This document shows, in pieces, positions 1 through 10,087 of a DNA stretch of 64,000 nt (its first letter is position 1; each line of letters opens with the position of its first letter). The translations under genes and the position numbers were made by a program. The notes beneath the pieces are model-generated. The model searched no databases and was not told where the DNA came from. It saw nothing but the letters and a program-made list of their open reading frames with translations. The stretch comes from Phymorhynchus buccinoides (lineage: Eukaryota; Mollusca; Gastropoda; Neogastropoda; Raphitomidae). The DNA lies in contig CM065710.1 of the NCBI GenBank assembly GCA_017654935.2, positions 6,455,565 to 6,519,564 of the forward strand, written 5' to 3'.

Positions 1-331
1 ACGAGGTTTTTGAATTTCACCGACGATATACCAAATACTAAATAAAGGTAGGACAGGCAGGCAGATACATGCTTAGTAAGTTGTGTAAACACTACTGTTA
101 GCAGAATGTTCACCGCTGCAGGTATCCACTGTAGGTCTGAACACACAAACAAACACGCAGGCAGAGAAAAGTAAGATAGGCAGGTGCACAAACACGCACA
201 CGGATATGCAGACTCCACTGCAGACATACATATAGAGAGGCGTACACACACACACACACACACAGACTAAAATTCACACACACGCACACACACAGATTAA
301 AATTCACACACACACACACACACAGATTAAA

Positions 332-371
<40 letters not shown>

Positions 372-660
372 ATTAAAATTCACACACACACACACAGATT
401 AAAATTCACACACAGACACAGACACAGCTGACATATATAGAGACACACAGAGACAGACAGACACAGATAAAGAAACATATCATAGACACAAACATACAAA
501 GACAGACATTGACAGACACAAACACACACAGAGAGAGGCACAGTCTGCGATAGTGCCAAACATGCATGGGAAAACAGACATAATGGAATGTTGGCATAAA
601 TTGAGATTTTAATTTGTCATGGTGGAGCAACGATTCCTTGTTAATACACAGAAAACTGAA
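1..660. repeat. CA-rich simple repeats
   Basis: Interrupted (CA)n runs fill about 240-560. A short spacer reading AGATTAAAATT recurs between CA blocks, so this is a small compound minisatellite. Open frames across it encode only Cys/Val strings and are not genes. The rest of 1-660 shows nothing recognisable. Confidence 0.8.
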
Positions 661-778
661 TTGAGTTATCTTGTCTAGTTTTTATTTTACTATTATTTGA
701 AGTTTGGCATTCGAGATGAATCATTTGCAGAAATCGGGCATAGAAGATACAACTTTGCCTCTTTCTTTCTATTGACTT

Positions 779-838
779 GATTTTCAAAACAATCAAATAA
801 ACAAAGATTTGATTTTCAAAACAATCAAATAAACAAAG
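779..838. repeat. Direct repeat, 28 bp, two copies
   Basis: A 28-bp AT-rich segment beginning GATTTTCAAAACAATC occurs at 779-806 and again at 811-838. No gene is visible in the AT-rich stretch 660-1000 around it. Confidence 0.75.
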
Positions 839-1119
839 AAATCATTCAAAATTGTTTTTCATTTTGTGGATACTGGTAGAATACAAACAAAATAGACATA
901 AATATGTCCTAAATAGAAAATCTATATTTAGGGGGTTGTTGACTATTTTCGGATTTAGCTGAAAAACATTCTGAGCGACTTATGCTGGGTTTTCCCATGC
1001 ACCGTCATGTTTGTTTGTTCAGTTTGTTCTTTTCTTCATTTTCTACTGGAGTTGTTCACCCTACCAACGTGCTGTAAAATTGCAAATTGACATGGGAATT
1101 GTTTCGGCTGTCGACTCAC

Positions 1120-1196
1120 CGACGTACTGCAGAGACACCTCATCGGCCAAATCGTTGCTGACGCTGACTCCACTCTCCGCCGGAGCCGCCTCTTTC
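1120..1196 (-). CDS. Myb/SANT-like gene (- strand), linker exon d
   Basis: Read on the minus strand, an acceptor (TGTCGGCAG) precedes 1196 and a good donor (GTGAGT) follows 1120. The 77 nt enter in phase 2 and leave in phase 1, as every exon d of the + strand gene does. The frame is open and encodes an Ala/Glu/Ser-rich linker (KEAAPAESG near its start, EVSLQYVG at its end). It probably links one DNA-binding domain to the next, whose exon a would lie left of the window. No domain is recognisable in it. The exon call rests on splice sites plus phase agreement with neighbouring exons. Confidence 0.6.
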
Positions 1197-1344
1197 CTGC
1201 CGACACACACAACCGGTACATGAACCAGGTGTGACCCACATACCAATTCCCCAAAATTCAAAACGAGGCTGCTCTTCAAAGTTGCTGTCTCATTTTTGAA
1301 TTTGGGGGAATTTGTATGGGGATCACACCTGGCAACAACAACAA

Positions 1345-1683
1345 AATCCAGGTAAATGGGTAAGGTACGTATGTGTCCGGTTTTCAGTTTTCATTGGTCT
1401 CCCCGCTTCTTCGTCGATCGCTCAGACAGTTTCCTGTCATATCAGCGCAGGTGCGCTATGAAATAGTCAGGCACACCATGTCCAACTTCGACTGAAGAAA
1501 AATCTTTGTAAGAATTTTGTTAGAAAAAAAGGCAAGAAAATGGACCGGTAAGACAGTTCTAAAGATAGAAAGCAAAAGGGAAAAAAGCAGAGACAAAGAG
1601 GGTGGTAGATTAGAGGAAGTTACAAGCACAGAACTTCCAGAAGGTGGGAGAACTATTTGTACGAAATACCCACCCCGGTATCC
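1345..1683 (-). repeat. Dispersed repeat R1, minus copy
   Basis: R1 is a non-coding repeat of about 330 bp found at least ten times here. Its body contains AGTTCCCCCACCTTCTGGAA and CTCTTTGACTCTGCCTTTTC, and it ends in a (GAA)n-type tail. This copy is unusual in carrying both known 3' tails in series: tail B (GACAGTTTCCTGTC) at 1425-1440, then a piece of tail A (AAGGTACGTATGTGTCCGG) at 1362-1380. Confidence 0.75.
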
Positions 1684-1714
1684 CCTCGGGAGGAAATCAA
1701 AATTAATACTCTCA

Positions 1715-2045
1715 AATTCCCTGTGGGGATACTGGGGGGTCTTTCGTAAAAATAGTTCCCCCACCTTCTAGAAGTTCTGTGCTTGTAGCTTGCTCTAATC
1801 TGTCCCTCTCTTCGACTCTGCCTTTTCCCTTTGCTTTCTATCATCTACCATCTTTTTGACTTAGTGGCCCGTTCTCCTGCCTTTTTTTCCAAAAATTATC
1901 TTCCAAATATTTTTTCTCCTTTGAGCTCCTCCGAAATCAGAATGTGTCGGCTGTACGCAGCGCAGAGACCAGTGAAAACTGACAACCGGACACATACATA
2001 CCTTACCCATTATGGCCATATGGCCTGGGAATGAAGAAGAAGAAA
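1715..2045 (+). repeat. Dispersed repeat R1, plus copy
   Basis: A full-length R1 copy starts near GTGGGGATACTGGGGGG and ends with tail A (CATTATGGCCATATGGCCTG) plus GAAGAAGAAG. It is head-to-head with the copy at 1345-1683, making a large imperfect palindrome. Confidence 0.8.
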
Positions 2046-2074
2046 AAGAAGAAGATGAAAGTGATAGAACTCAC

Positions 2075-2178
2075 CTGGTTGTCTTGATCAAGGTGCTAAA
2101 TTCGTCAGGGTTCAAGGTGATCAGTTTTACTACGGGGTTCTTGGTTTCGGCACCACTGTTCCCATCCTCTGAATGACC
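2075..2178 (-). CDS. Myb/SANT-like gene (- strand), linker exon c
   Basis: On the minus strand the acceptor ends in TGTGTGCAG before 2178 and the donor GTGAGT follows 2075. The 104 nt are open from phase 0 and end in phase 2, matching every exon c of the + strand gene. The peptide is a polar linker (GHSEDGNSGAETKN, then VVKLITLNPDEF). It joins in frame to exon b (4326-4101) upstream and exon d (1196-1120) downstream. No catalytic or binding motif is visible. Confidence 0.62.
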
Positions 2179-2184
2179 CTGCAC

Positions 2185-2270
2185 ACACACACACAACAAC
2201 AACAACAAGAACATACAGTATTTATACGGCGCTGAATCTTGATAGAAATCAAATCAAAGCGCACACACAC
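2185..2270 (-). mobile_element. Retroposon 3' tail with (TTG)n
   Basis: On the minus strand this reads GATTTAGCGC-like sequence followed by TATAAATACTGTATG and a (TTG)n run. The same tail occurs in the + orientation at 53000-53090. GCGC plus TATAAA followed by a simple repeat is typical of invertebrate LINE or SINE 3' ends. Confidence 0.55.
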
Positions 2271-2389
2271 GTTAGCATTCATAACGCATTCAAACAAAAA
2301 TGCAATACAAAGCGAACACACACGTTTGACATAAATGATATACAGCAGAAACAGACCTAAAGGCAAGAGAGAGAACAGACAGTGGAGCC

Positions 2390-2520
2390 TCAATGACGGG
2401 GGAACAGGTGGGTTTTGAGGTTAGATTTGAAAGCAGAGAGGGTCGGTCGCTGACGGAGGGAAAGAGGAAGTTTGTTCCAAGATGTTGATCCTGAGACAGC
2501 AAAAGAGCGCTGACCCTGCA
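2390..2520 (-). mobile_element. LINE reverse transcriptase C-terminal fragment
   Basis: The minus-strand frame reads GQRSFAVSGSTSWNKLPLSL followed by SAFKSNLKTHLF. The pattern RSF.V....WN.LP followed by FKS.LKT.LF marks the end of many non-LTR retrotransposon ORF2 proteins. Only the last 40 or so residues remain. A CA-rich stretch lies just upstream (2516-2670). Confidence 0.75.
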
Positions 2521-2670
2521 CACACACACACACAAATATGCACACACAGACAGAACCAACACACACACAGACATAAGCACATGCATGCGCGCACACGCAC
2601 ACACACACACACACACAGTGACACACACACAGTGACACACACACAGTAGTCACACACACACGCATGCACT
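2516..2670. repeat. CA-rich microsatellite
   Basis: These are (CA)n runs broken by CACACAGTGA and CGCACACG motifs. No protein-like frame is present. The following 2670-2890 shows nothing recognisable. Confidence 0.8.
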
Positions 2671-2889
2671 CATAAAAGTACCAGCTCTATTAAATCGCTG
2701 GCATACCCTTTCTTTGGTCCAACAATGTACGCTAGTCTGTAGTTTCCGACAATGACTGCCAGATAGCAGAGGGGGCAGATACTATTCTGGCGGGCTGGGC
2801 GAGAATCTTTGTATTAGTGGAGATGCCTTAATAATACCTTATTCTATAACATCCCTAACATTTTATTTCATGTCCTTATTCCATAAATC

Positions 2890-3115
2890 GTGGGTGCAAC
2901 TCCCCAAAATGAAAAACAAACTGAAAGGCAGGGGTCCAGGGACATATGGCCCCAGCAGGGTACAGGGGCAGAGCCTTGTCGGACAATTCAGGGGGGCAAA
3001 TTAAGAGAGAGAGATAACGAGACAGACACGAGACAGACAGCTAAAATGATAGACAGAGACAGTTTGAGTCTGATAAGCCTTGTAAAATTATTACATTGCC
3101 TTTGTAAACTTCCAA
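2890..3115 (+). repeat. Dispersed repeat R2
   Basis: About 225 bp, including GGCAGGGGTCCAGGGACATA and ending TGCCTTTGTAAACTTCCAAG, recurs in reverse orientation at 23150-23390. There it directly abuts an R1 copy, so R2 may be the distal part of a longer retroposon. Confidence 0.7.
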
Positions 3116-3119
3116 GATA

Positions 3120-4060
3120 GAACCACCAAGTTCAAAACGCCCCAAATCGCTTGCAGTCATCAAAAAAAAAAATGTTTTAATGAATTAACAAAAACTGAAG
3201 TTCAGTTTCTGGTCAAATTAAAAATACTGAAATCAGTGTAAAAATTAAAGAGTAGCACCCATGAATTACACAACTTTCCTACAATTAATCAGACTTGTTT
3301 ACCCCCTACACAAGTCTTGAGTAGTCATGTTAGATGAAATGAGTAGTTTTGGTGCAAAATGTGTACCGGTAGTTTTATTCATCAAACAATGTTCACTGAA
3401 AATGAGTAGTTAGAGCATTATTTTTCAATTTTGAAGAGTAATAGAGGTCCAAATTGAGTAGAATACTCAGAGATGGTGCTAGAAATTTTCACTTTAGGCC
3501 ATTCGGCCTAAACAGCCACAAAACCTTAGGCCAATTTTAACAATTCTAGGCCCTCTCACTCGGTCAACATAACCTCTCACTGACAATGAATTTGATTTGG
3601 TTTTTTAACTGTCAGATCACTTCATTTTTTTTTCTCATATTCTCTCGGTCATCTGGCTCTGTCTTCTTTTTGGGAGGCATTTCAATCAAAAACCAGTGAA
3701 ACACTGACGCTAAAGGACGACGAGATCACACAGACTCACACTACGGTGTGGCAAACGTCCGCCATAAGCAGCAAGGGAAGCAACTCTCACGAGGCAATTG
3801 GCCTTGTGCTAGCAAAATCATGACGCGACAAAGTTAGCTTTTTGATCTCGGTCACACGCGGTGCAAGCAACCTTTGTTTCACTTTGTTGTTCATAAAAAA
3901 ACGGATACACTTTGTTGTTCATAAAAAAACGGACATACTCATGCCGATTTGGTAATCAAACCTTTGGCCGACAGGACGGTTGACTTTTAGGACATTTTTT
4001 GTAATTTTCGGCGAATCGCTGAAGGCCGACGGCAAACAACAACCCTGAATACTACTCGAA
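3120..4060. other. AT-rich intron, nothing recognised
   Basis: No open frame of protein-like composition is visible. A 26-bp segment containing CACTTTGTTGTTCATAAAAA is directly repeated at about 3878-3933. The stretch 3470-3550 contains several AGGCC motifs but no recognised element. Confidence 0.5.
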
Positions 4061-4100
4061 AAGAGTAGAGTAAACAGGTCTGCAATTTCATTTTCATTAC

Positions 4101-4326
4101 CTGCGACGTCTGCTCCGGCCGATCGTCGTCATCATCATCATCATCGTCGTCCTTCTCCGTCTTGGGGGTGACAGCAGCCCAGGGCTTCTCCCCCCCCTCC
4201 TCCCTTTTCCCATGATCTCCCCCTGCCCCCTCCTCCCCCCGCATGAGTCGCTCCATGTCGTCCATGAATTCCCACAGGCGGAGCCTCCCCTCCCTCCTGC
4301 GCTGCTTGTCCCTCACCGTCTTGTAT
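4101..4326 (-). CDS. Myb/SANT-like gene (- strand), exon b: last helix plus acidic tail
   Basis: On the minus strand, acceptor TTTCTAG precedes 4326 and donor GTAATG follows 4101. The 226 nt enter in phase 2 and leave in phase 0. The exon starts YKTVRDKQRRREGRLRLWEF, the C-terminal helix of a Myb/SANT-like (Myb_DNA-bind_4) domain with the conserved aromatic (W) followed by MDDMERLM. A Gly/Glu-rich stretch and a run of ten Asp follow; GAT/GAC repeats encode the Asp run. It pairs with exon a at 9486-9297 to form one DNA-binding domain. The product is probably nuclear, binding DNA through the trihelix-like fold. Function beyond that cannot be read from the sequence. Confidence 0.85.
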
Positions 4327-4386
4327 CTAGAAACAGAACAAAACAACACTGTAGAGTGGAACAGTGTAGTAGGTACTTTATAGTCC

Positions 4387-4984
4387 AGGCATGGTAGTGG
4401 GGGCAAAGTGGTTTTCATGGAATATGGCCGGGGGTCCAGGGGTCCAAAGAAAATTCGGTAAAGGTAAAGATGTGCCACCCTCCCTGCATTTCTCGGTTAA
4501 TTCTATTTTTCCGTTTTTGCCTTTCTTACCATACATACAGCTGTATTTTAGGAACATTTTCAGCTAATAACCTTTTTGGAATACTAACCCTATCCCTAAC
4601 CCTAGCCCTAAACCTAACCCTACCCCCCACTATGTACTGCAGTACACCGCGATTTGTCAGTTGTGGTTCATTGCGTTTTTCCGTCTTATAGGGTGGGGGG
4701 TAGGGTTAGGGTTAGGGATAGGGTTAGGGATAGGGTTAGTATTCCAAAAACGTTCTTAGCTAAAAATGTTCCTAAAATACAGCTTTATGTATGGTAAGAA
4801 AGGCAATAACGGAAAAATAGAATTAACCGAGATAGGTAGGGGGGGTGGCACATCTTGACCTTTACCGAAAATTCAATAAAATTCAATAAGAGTGAAATTT
4901 TCACTTTTTCATGCCATTTCAATGCATTTTTTAATAATTTTGTTTCAAACTGTTTCCGCGATTCGCGGAGGTCTCCCATGCCTG
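4387..4984. mobile_element. MITE of the CAGGCATGG family, with nested foldback
   Basis: The ends are CAGGCATGGTAG and CTCCCATGCCTG, flanked by a 6-bp direct repeat ATAGTC on both sides. The right arm contains CCGCGATTCGCGGA, shared with the copy at 44063-44431. The target was the tail of a minus-strand SINE-A (4988-5160). A second foldback occupies its interior. Confidence 0.75.
4455..4872. mobile_element. Foldback element with telomere-like arms
   Basis: Two long inverted arms start and end with GGTAAAGGTAAAGATGTG and CACATCTTGACCTTTACC. Inside, the left arm carries degenerate CCCTAA repeats (4585-4630) and the right arm TTAGGG repeats (4693-4740), separated by about 65 bp. No transposase is present. 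Confidence 0.8.
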
Positions 4985-4987
4985 ATA

Positions 4988-5165
4988 GTCACAGAGGCAT
5001 CTCTGTGAAATTCGGGTAGCTCCCACCTGGAGAGCGCGTCACAGCCAGAGGCACGCCACCCTTTTTTCTTTCTTTTTTGCATGCGATTTTTGTGTGACTG
5101 ATGAGGAAAAAAACGGGGGGTTTTTCGTTGCCACTGGGATTAACGTGTGCTAAGTGCATGGGTGT
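4988..5165 (-). mobile_element. SINE-A, minus, 5'-truncated
   Basis: The 3' portion of SINE-A on the minus strand includes the terminal hairpin region (CACAGAGGCATCTCTGTG), the segment around TGTGTGACTGATGAGGA, and GCCACTGGGATTAACGTGTG. The tRNA-like head is missing. Confidence 0.8.
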
Positions 5166-5169
5166 AACA

Positions 5170-5630
5170 TCCCTTAAGGGGCTGCACTTATTCCCTCCCT
5201 TTATCCAACCCACTCTAACACCAACAAAAACAGAGAACCGAACACCGAAATATGAATCAAGTCACAGGTTTTATTCACTATTCTAAGCAAATCAGTCTAT
5301 GCTCAAAATAAATCGACCAATCAAACATCAGATTAATTAATAACCCCAAAATAATAATAATTATGATCAGTTCTGCCTGTCTTCACGTCTGTCACGCACC
5401 AAACACCACAAATCCCAGTTCTCAAGCCTAAGCCTAACGAGGCCTCTGAACCCGAGCAGTCTGTACTACACACAAAAAATCACAATGCACAAGAAGGTCC
5501 CTCCAGTGCAAGAGTTCCATGTAGTTTGGCGACGACGAAGACGAAGAAGCATGGGGAAAAGGGCAAGGAAGTTCCAGAGTGGGTGAAGTGGACAAGGGAA
5601 GTGTGAGGGGACAATCTTGGACCAAGGGAG
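5170..5630. other. Intron/intergenic, nothing recognised
   Basis: Mixed sequence with no repeat copy or protein-like frame that I can identify. Confidence 0.4.
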
Positions 5631-6627
5631 CTGCAAGGGATTAGGTGGGTGAGGGGAGATAACGTCGGTGAGTCCACGACCCCTGTAGTTGGCCAGCACC
5701 AACTGCAGCCACGCCAGTAGTTGCAAGGGATTAGGTGGGTGAGGGATACAGAACTCTAAAACTGAAAATAAGAGCACAGAAAACTTTCTTACCAAGATCA
5801 ATTCATCTGTTGAACTCTTAATGCACTGCATTGAGTGATTGTTTTGCTGAGCAGCCTGTCCATCTCCTTGGGATTGAATTTGTATTCGTATTCGTCCAGT
5901 TTGTTAACTACAATATTGCAGTGTTATTAGTTATTAGTTTATATTCTTTAATTGTTGATAAATGTGTTTATTGTTGTTGTGGGGTTGTTGTTTGTTTTTT
6001 GTTGTTGATAAATGTGTTTATTGTTGCTGTTTTTCTTATGTGCACCTGGCTGCAATTTCTCAGTTATGAGATAATAAAGATGATTTGATTTGATTTTATT
6101 TGATTTGATTAGGTGGGTGAGGGATTAGGTGGGTGAGGGGAGATCACATCGGTGAGTCCACGACCCCTGTAGTCGGCCAGCACCAACTGCAGCCACGCCA
6201 GTAGTAACAAGGGATTAGGTGGGTGAGGGGAGATCACATCGGTGAGTCCACGACCCCTGTAGTCGGCCAGCACCAACTGCAGCCACGCCAGTAGTAACAA
6301 GGGATTAGGTGGGTGAGGGGAGATCACATCGGTGAGTCCACGACCCCTGTAGTCAGCCAGCACCAACTGCAGCCACGCCAGTAGTATTAGGTGGGTGAGG
6401 GGAGATCAAGGTGAGTCCACGACCCCTGTTCAGGTGCAGGCCAGTAGTAACAAGGGATTAGGTGGGTGAGGGGAGATCACATCGGTGAGTGCACGACCCC
6501 TGTAGTCAGCCAGCACCAACTGCAGCCACGCCAGTAGTAACAAGGGATTAGGTGGGTGAGGGGAGATCACATCGGTGAGTCCACGACCCCTGTAGTCGGC
6601 CAGCACCAACTGCAGCCACGCCAGTAC
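5630..6627. repeat. 90-bp minisatellite, interrupted
   Basis: A 90-bp unit (starting GGGATTAGGTGGGTGAGGGG and containing GTGAGTCCACGACCCCTGTA) repeats from 6121 to 6627 in five to six copies. One outlying copy lies at 5638-5750. An AT-rich insertion of about 360 bp (5752-6110), ending in GATTTGATTTGATT runs, separates the outlier from the array. Because 90 is a multiple of three, the minus strand stays open as a 30-residue repeat. I regard this as incidental. Confidence 0.85.
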
Positions 6628-6639
6628 CCATGGATGACG

Positions 6640-7145
6640 ACCCGGAAGGACAAAGGTCTGCCACAAGGAGAGAACGAACGCACCACTGTGTTCAAAACGA
6701 CGACCACACGGAACAACACAGAACTTCATGGAGGAGGGAATCAAACCCTAGACTCCCACACCTTTAACCAAACGGCACCCAACAGCACGCCAGCTGGAAC
6801 GGTGACCAATTTACCATGCAAAGGCCAAATAGCGGAGTGCTAAAACTGCACCGGATTCAAAGCCGATACACTTGACAGATATTCACTATCTTGCACGAAA
6901 AACAAGAGATTTTCAAGACAGACGGGCGACCAATAAAAATGCAGGGCTTGCACGCGCAAAGCCGCCTACTGACACATTTTAGAATTTTTTTTTAGCAAAG
7001 ACAGAGTTGTAGTGACACGAACACACACATAGCAAGACACACAAGCACGACTGCGCACACGTGCTCACTAACACACAGACAATGAATAGCAAAAGGGGCA
7101 CAACTCCACACGGGCCGTGACAATGGGCACACAGGACCTCAATTT
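6640..7145. other. Non-coding, nothing recognised
   Basis: Mixed sequence with a few CACACA stretches near 7020-7080 and no protein-like frame or family match. Confidence 0.4.
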
Positions 7146-7149
7146 ATCG

Positions 7150-7510
7150 TCTCACCCAGTGGTACTCAGTGGTAGCGCGTTTACCTCGTGTCAAGAAAAC
7201 CCGAGTTCGAACCTGGGTACAGGGGATTTTTCCTCTCACTTTCCACACTAGGCCTTGCGGTCTGAACAGTGGAGTCTTTCCGGGATGAGACGATAAACCG
7301 AGGTCCCATGCACTTAGCACACGTTAAACCCAGTGGCAACGAAAAAGTTGTCATTTGGTCAAAATTTACCCCCCCCCCCTCCCTTCCTCATCAGTCACAC
7401 AAAACTTGCATGCAAAAAAAATATATAAAAAATGGGTGGCGCGCCTCTGGCGGCGACGCGCTCTCCAGGTGGGAGCAACCCGAATTTCACAGAGACGCCT
7501 CTGTGACTAT
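7150..7510 (+). mobile_element. SINE-A, near full length, plus
   Basis: The head has a tRNA-like A box (CAGTGGTAGCGCGTT) and B box (GAGTTCGAACCTGGG). The body includes GGTCTGAAC, GAGACGATAAACCGAGGTCC and GCACACGTTAAACCCAGTGG. It ends with the hairpin TCACAGAGACGCCTCTGTGA. This is the best reference copy of the family in the window. Confidence 0.88.
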
Positions 7511-7540
7511 AATGTACCTAACCTAAATGTATCGTCATTT

Positions 7541-7862
7541 CCCTGTGGGGATACTGGGGGTCTTTCATACAAATAGTTCCCCCACCTTCTGGAAGTTTTG
7601 TGCTTGTAACTTCCTCTAATCCGTCACTCTCTTTGAATCTGCCTTTTTTTTCCCCTTTGCTTTCTATCGTCTACTATCTTTCTGACTTATTGGCCCATTC
7701 TCCTGTCTTTTTTCAAAAAAAATCTTCCAAATCATTTTCTTCTTTGAGCTCCTCTGAAATCAGAATGTGTCGGCTGTATGCAGCAGGGAGGCCAGTGAAA
7801 ACTGAAAAAAGTACCTTACCCAATATGGACATATGGCCTGGGAATGCAGAAGAAGAAGTATC
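7541..7862 (+). repeat. Dispersed repeat R1, plus, tail A
   Basis: A full-length copy from CCCTGTGGGGATACTGGGGG to GGCCTGGGAATGCAGAAGAA, tail A type. Confidence 0.8.
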
Positions 7863-7879
7863 GTAATGTTTGGCCTATT

Positions 7880-8225
7880 GGCCACTGCAAGTAGGGTTAT
7901 TAACGCCCTTGACGGCGAGAGTTAAGCCCTTGTTGAGCCCTTTGCGAAAGGCAGCCATTGGGTTATTGGCGAGAGTTATTCCCTTGCTTTGGTCAGTACT
8001 CAGCATCTTCCCCCACCCACCAAGGGCATTCACTCTTGCAAAAGGCAGCCATTAAGAGTGGCCTCAAATAGGGTTATTGGCGAGAGTTATGTCCCTTGCT
8101 TGGTCAGTACTCAAGCATCTTCCCCCACCCACCAAGGGCATTCACTCTTGCAAATAGGGGTAATGGCGTTCCTTGCTTGGTCAGTACTCAAGCATCAATT
8201 CACTCTTGCAAAAGGCGCACCAATA
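7880..8225. repeat. Imperfect tandem repeat, about 85-115 bp units
   Basis: Segments with GGTTATTGGCGAGAGTTAT, CCCTTGCTTGGTCAGTACTC and CCCACCCACCAAGGGCATTC recur three times with indels. A poly-C run (8229-8254) follows. Confidence 0.65.
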
Positions 8226-8267
8226 AGGCGCCCCCCCCCCCCCCCCCCCCCCCACCCCCGATATTCG

Positions 8268-8556
8268 GTAGTCAGGAGAAAGATCAACCGTCTGTGCCTG
8301 CTGCACAAGATCAACAATGGACTGGTTGACTTAAACCCCAACCAGTACCTACGCCCCAGTGACCCTAGAACAAGAGGGTCACAGAGATTCTTTCAAGAAA
8401 GGACAGCACACCCGGTCCTCTACTATTCTTTCGTCCCTCACACGCTGAGAGAATGGAACTCACTCCCTACAGCCATGACAGACACCATCAGTCCAGAAGT
8501 TTTCAGGGCCGGCCTCGGTGGCATCACCACCAGCCACCGGGCCTCTTTCTGCTAAA
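8268..8556 (+). mobile_element. LINE ORF2 C-terminal fragment
   Basis: The plus frame reads VVRRKINRLCLLHKINNGLV, then TRGSQRFFQER, then YYSFVPHTLREWNSLP. The order R..I.RL...HKI..GLV, TRG..., SF.P.T...WN.LP is characteristic of the end of CR1/Jockey-like non-LTR reverse transcriptase ORFs. It ends at a stop after GGITTSHRASFC. About 95 residues remain, so it is a dead fragment. Confidence 0.82.
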
Positions 8557-8559
8557 AAT

Positions 8560-8930
8560 CCATGCTGTAAATAGTTTTAACGCGAGATCAGTACATGTTT
8601 TAAAATCAGAAATGATGTGCCAAATAGTATTTTTCCGTTAACGCAAGAACATTTTTAGTGCAGCACTGCACTGTTTTAAAATCCTGTTTTATTCCAAAAA
8701 GGTAATGCCACCTGCCTAATGTGACCAGTTAGTTGAACTTCAAATGCCTGCGATAGGGCCCTGTCCAGTGATTGGAAGAAGAAGAAGATTCATAACAAAA
8801 ATTGTATTTTGGTCACAGATAACGATCTCACAGCGGATAAGGCGTGGCTAAATAGTAGAGGATAACACGCAAAAATTTGATGCCACGGTTGATTTGTAAT
8901 GGAGGGACAAACACACACACAAAACTCACC
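8560..8930. other. Non-coding, possibly LINE 3' UTR
   Basis: This directly follows the LINE ORF remnant and contains GAAGAAGAAGA near 8777. It may be its 3' UTR. No other feature is seen. Confidence 0.35.
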
Positions 8931-8931
8931 T

Positions 8932-9212
8932 GTATTTCTTCTTCTGCGTTCCCAGGCCATAATGGGCAAGGTACGTATGTGTCCGGTTTTCAGACTTCAC
9001 CGGTCTCCCCGCTGCGCACAGCCGACACATTCCGATTTTGGAGGAGCTCAAAGGAGAAAAGTTATTTGGAAGATTTTTTTTTTTTAAACTAATTAAAGGC
9101 AGGAGAACGGGCCAAAAGTCAGAAAGATAGTAGATGACAGAAAGCAAAGGAAAAGGCAGAGTCACAGAGAGTGGCAGATTAGAGGAAGCTAGAAGCACAG
9201 AACTTCCAGACA

Positions 9213-9215
<3 letters not shown>
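8932..9215 (-). repeat. Dispersed repeat R1, minus, truncated by (CA)n
   Basis: Tail A (CCAGGCCATAATGGGC) and the R1 body run to CACAGAACTTCCAGA, where an 80-bp (CA)n run (9212-9288) replaces the 5' end. Confidence 0.8.
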
Positions 9216-9291
<76 letters not shown>

Positions 9292-9296
9292 CTGAC

Positions 9297-9486
9297 CGGT
9301 ATTTGAGGTTCCTCATCTTGGTGTCGCACTGCGCGCCGGACACGTCAAAGCCTTCCTTCTTCATGGCCCCAGCCACCACGCCCCACGCCTCCCTCTTGCT
9401 CACCGCTCTCGACACAAACACCTTGTGCCGCAGCCTCTGGTATGTGGAGATCAGCACCCGCGTGGCGATCGTCGTCCATTCAAAAT
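9297..9486 (-). CDS. Myb/SANT-like gene (- strand), exon a: first part of DNA-binding domain
   Basis: On the minus strand, acceptor TGTTCAG precedes 9486 and donor GTCAGT follows 9297. The 190 nt enter in phase 1 and leave in phase 2. The product starts FEWTTIATRVLISTYQRLR, with the conserved N-terminal Trp. It continues with the second Trp region (KREAWGVVAGAMKKEGFDV) and AQCDTKMRNLKYR, the recognition-helix signature of Myb/SANT-like domains. It joins in frame to exon b (4326-4101), giving a domain of about 90 residues. A partial copy of its 5' border (exon start plus acceptor) lies at 9629-9690. Confidence 0.9.
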
Positions 9487-9628
9487 CTGAACATTTTGTA
9501 AACAGGGCGTGATTATAAGTAAGAAAACAGATTTTATATATATATTAGTAGTGTTATTTTCCTGTCACAACTTACTGAAGTCGCTTGCAGTTGCACGTCA
9601 GTCGTGGATATCACTATTCTGATGGAAG

Positions 9629-9695
9629 CTATCGTCGTCCATTCAAAATCTGAACATTTTGTAAACATTTTGTAAACATTTTGTAAACATGCACA
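9629..9695 (-). repeat. Duplicate of exon a 5' border plus short tandem repeat
   Basis: ATCGTCGTCCATTCAAAATC followed by TGAACATTTTGTAAAC matches 9468-9503 and then continues as a tandem ACATTTTGTAAAC repeat. It copies the acceptor and first 20 or so nt of the minus-strand exon a. Confidence 0.85.
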
Positions 9696-9851
9696 ATGAG
9701 CTACAATTTAAATAAAAAATTATATGTTTGTACACCAGGCATCAGAAAAGTCAGAAGTCCAATCCTCTGAAAACCGCGGTACAAGGGCCATGAAGGCCCC
9801 AGACTGAACAAGGTCAACACTGAAATGAGTTCCCAGTATGACCAAATTGCT

Positions 9852-10087
9852 TTAACCCTTTCATGGCACCACAATGCTTGAACACCCATGTCACTAAAAG
9901 GCATCAAATGAGGGTCTGGTATCCAGTGACCTTATGTTCTTAATTTTGGGAAGTAAGGATAGACCCTATGTTATGGATGTCACACTCACAGAGGAATTCC
10001 CAGTATTCCAGATAAAATCTTTTCTCTACCCAGGTAAGTTTAATGGTAAATTTTGGCTGAGGAATGGCTAGCGTTGAAAGGGTTAAT
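9852..10087. mobile_element. piggyBac-like MITE (TTAACCCTTTC family)
   Basis: Starts TTTAACCCTTTCATGGCA and ends GCGTTGAAAGGGTTAA. The interior includes ACACCCATGTCACTAAAAGG and GGAATTCCCAGTATT, shared with copies at 18292, 24135, 25850, 42560-43230 and 54447. TTAA at both ends followed by CCC fits the piggyBac target and terminus pattern. Confidence 0.7.

Noticed and set aside
6109..6744. Minus ORFs with a 30-residue LAWLQLVLADYRGRGLTDV repeat
   Set aside because: Result of a 90-bp minisatellite. There is no start, splice site or similarity to a known protein.
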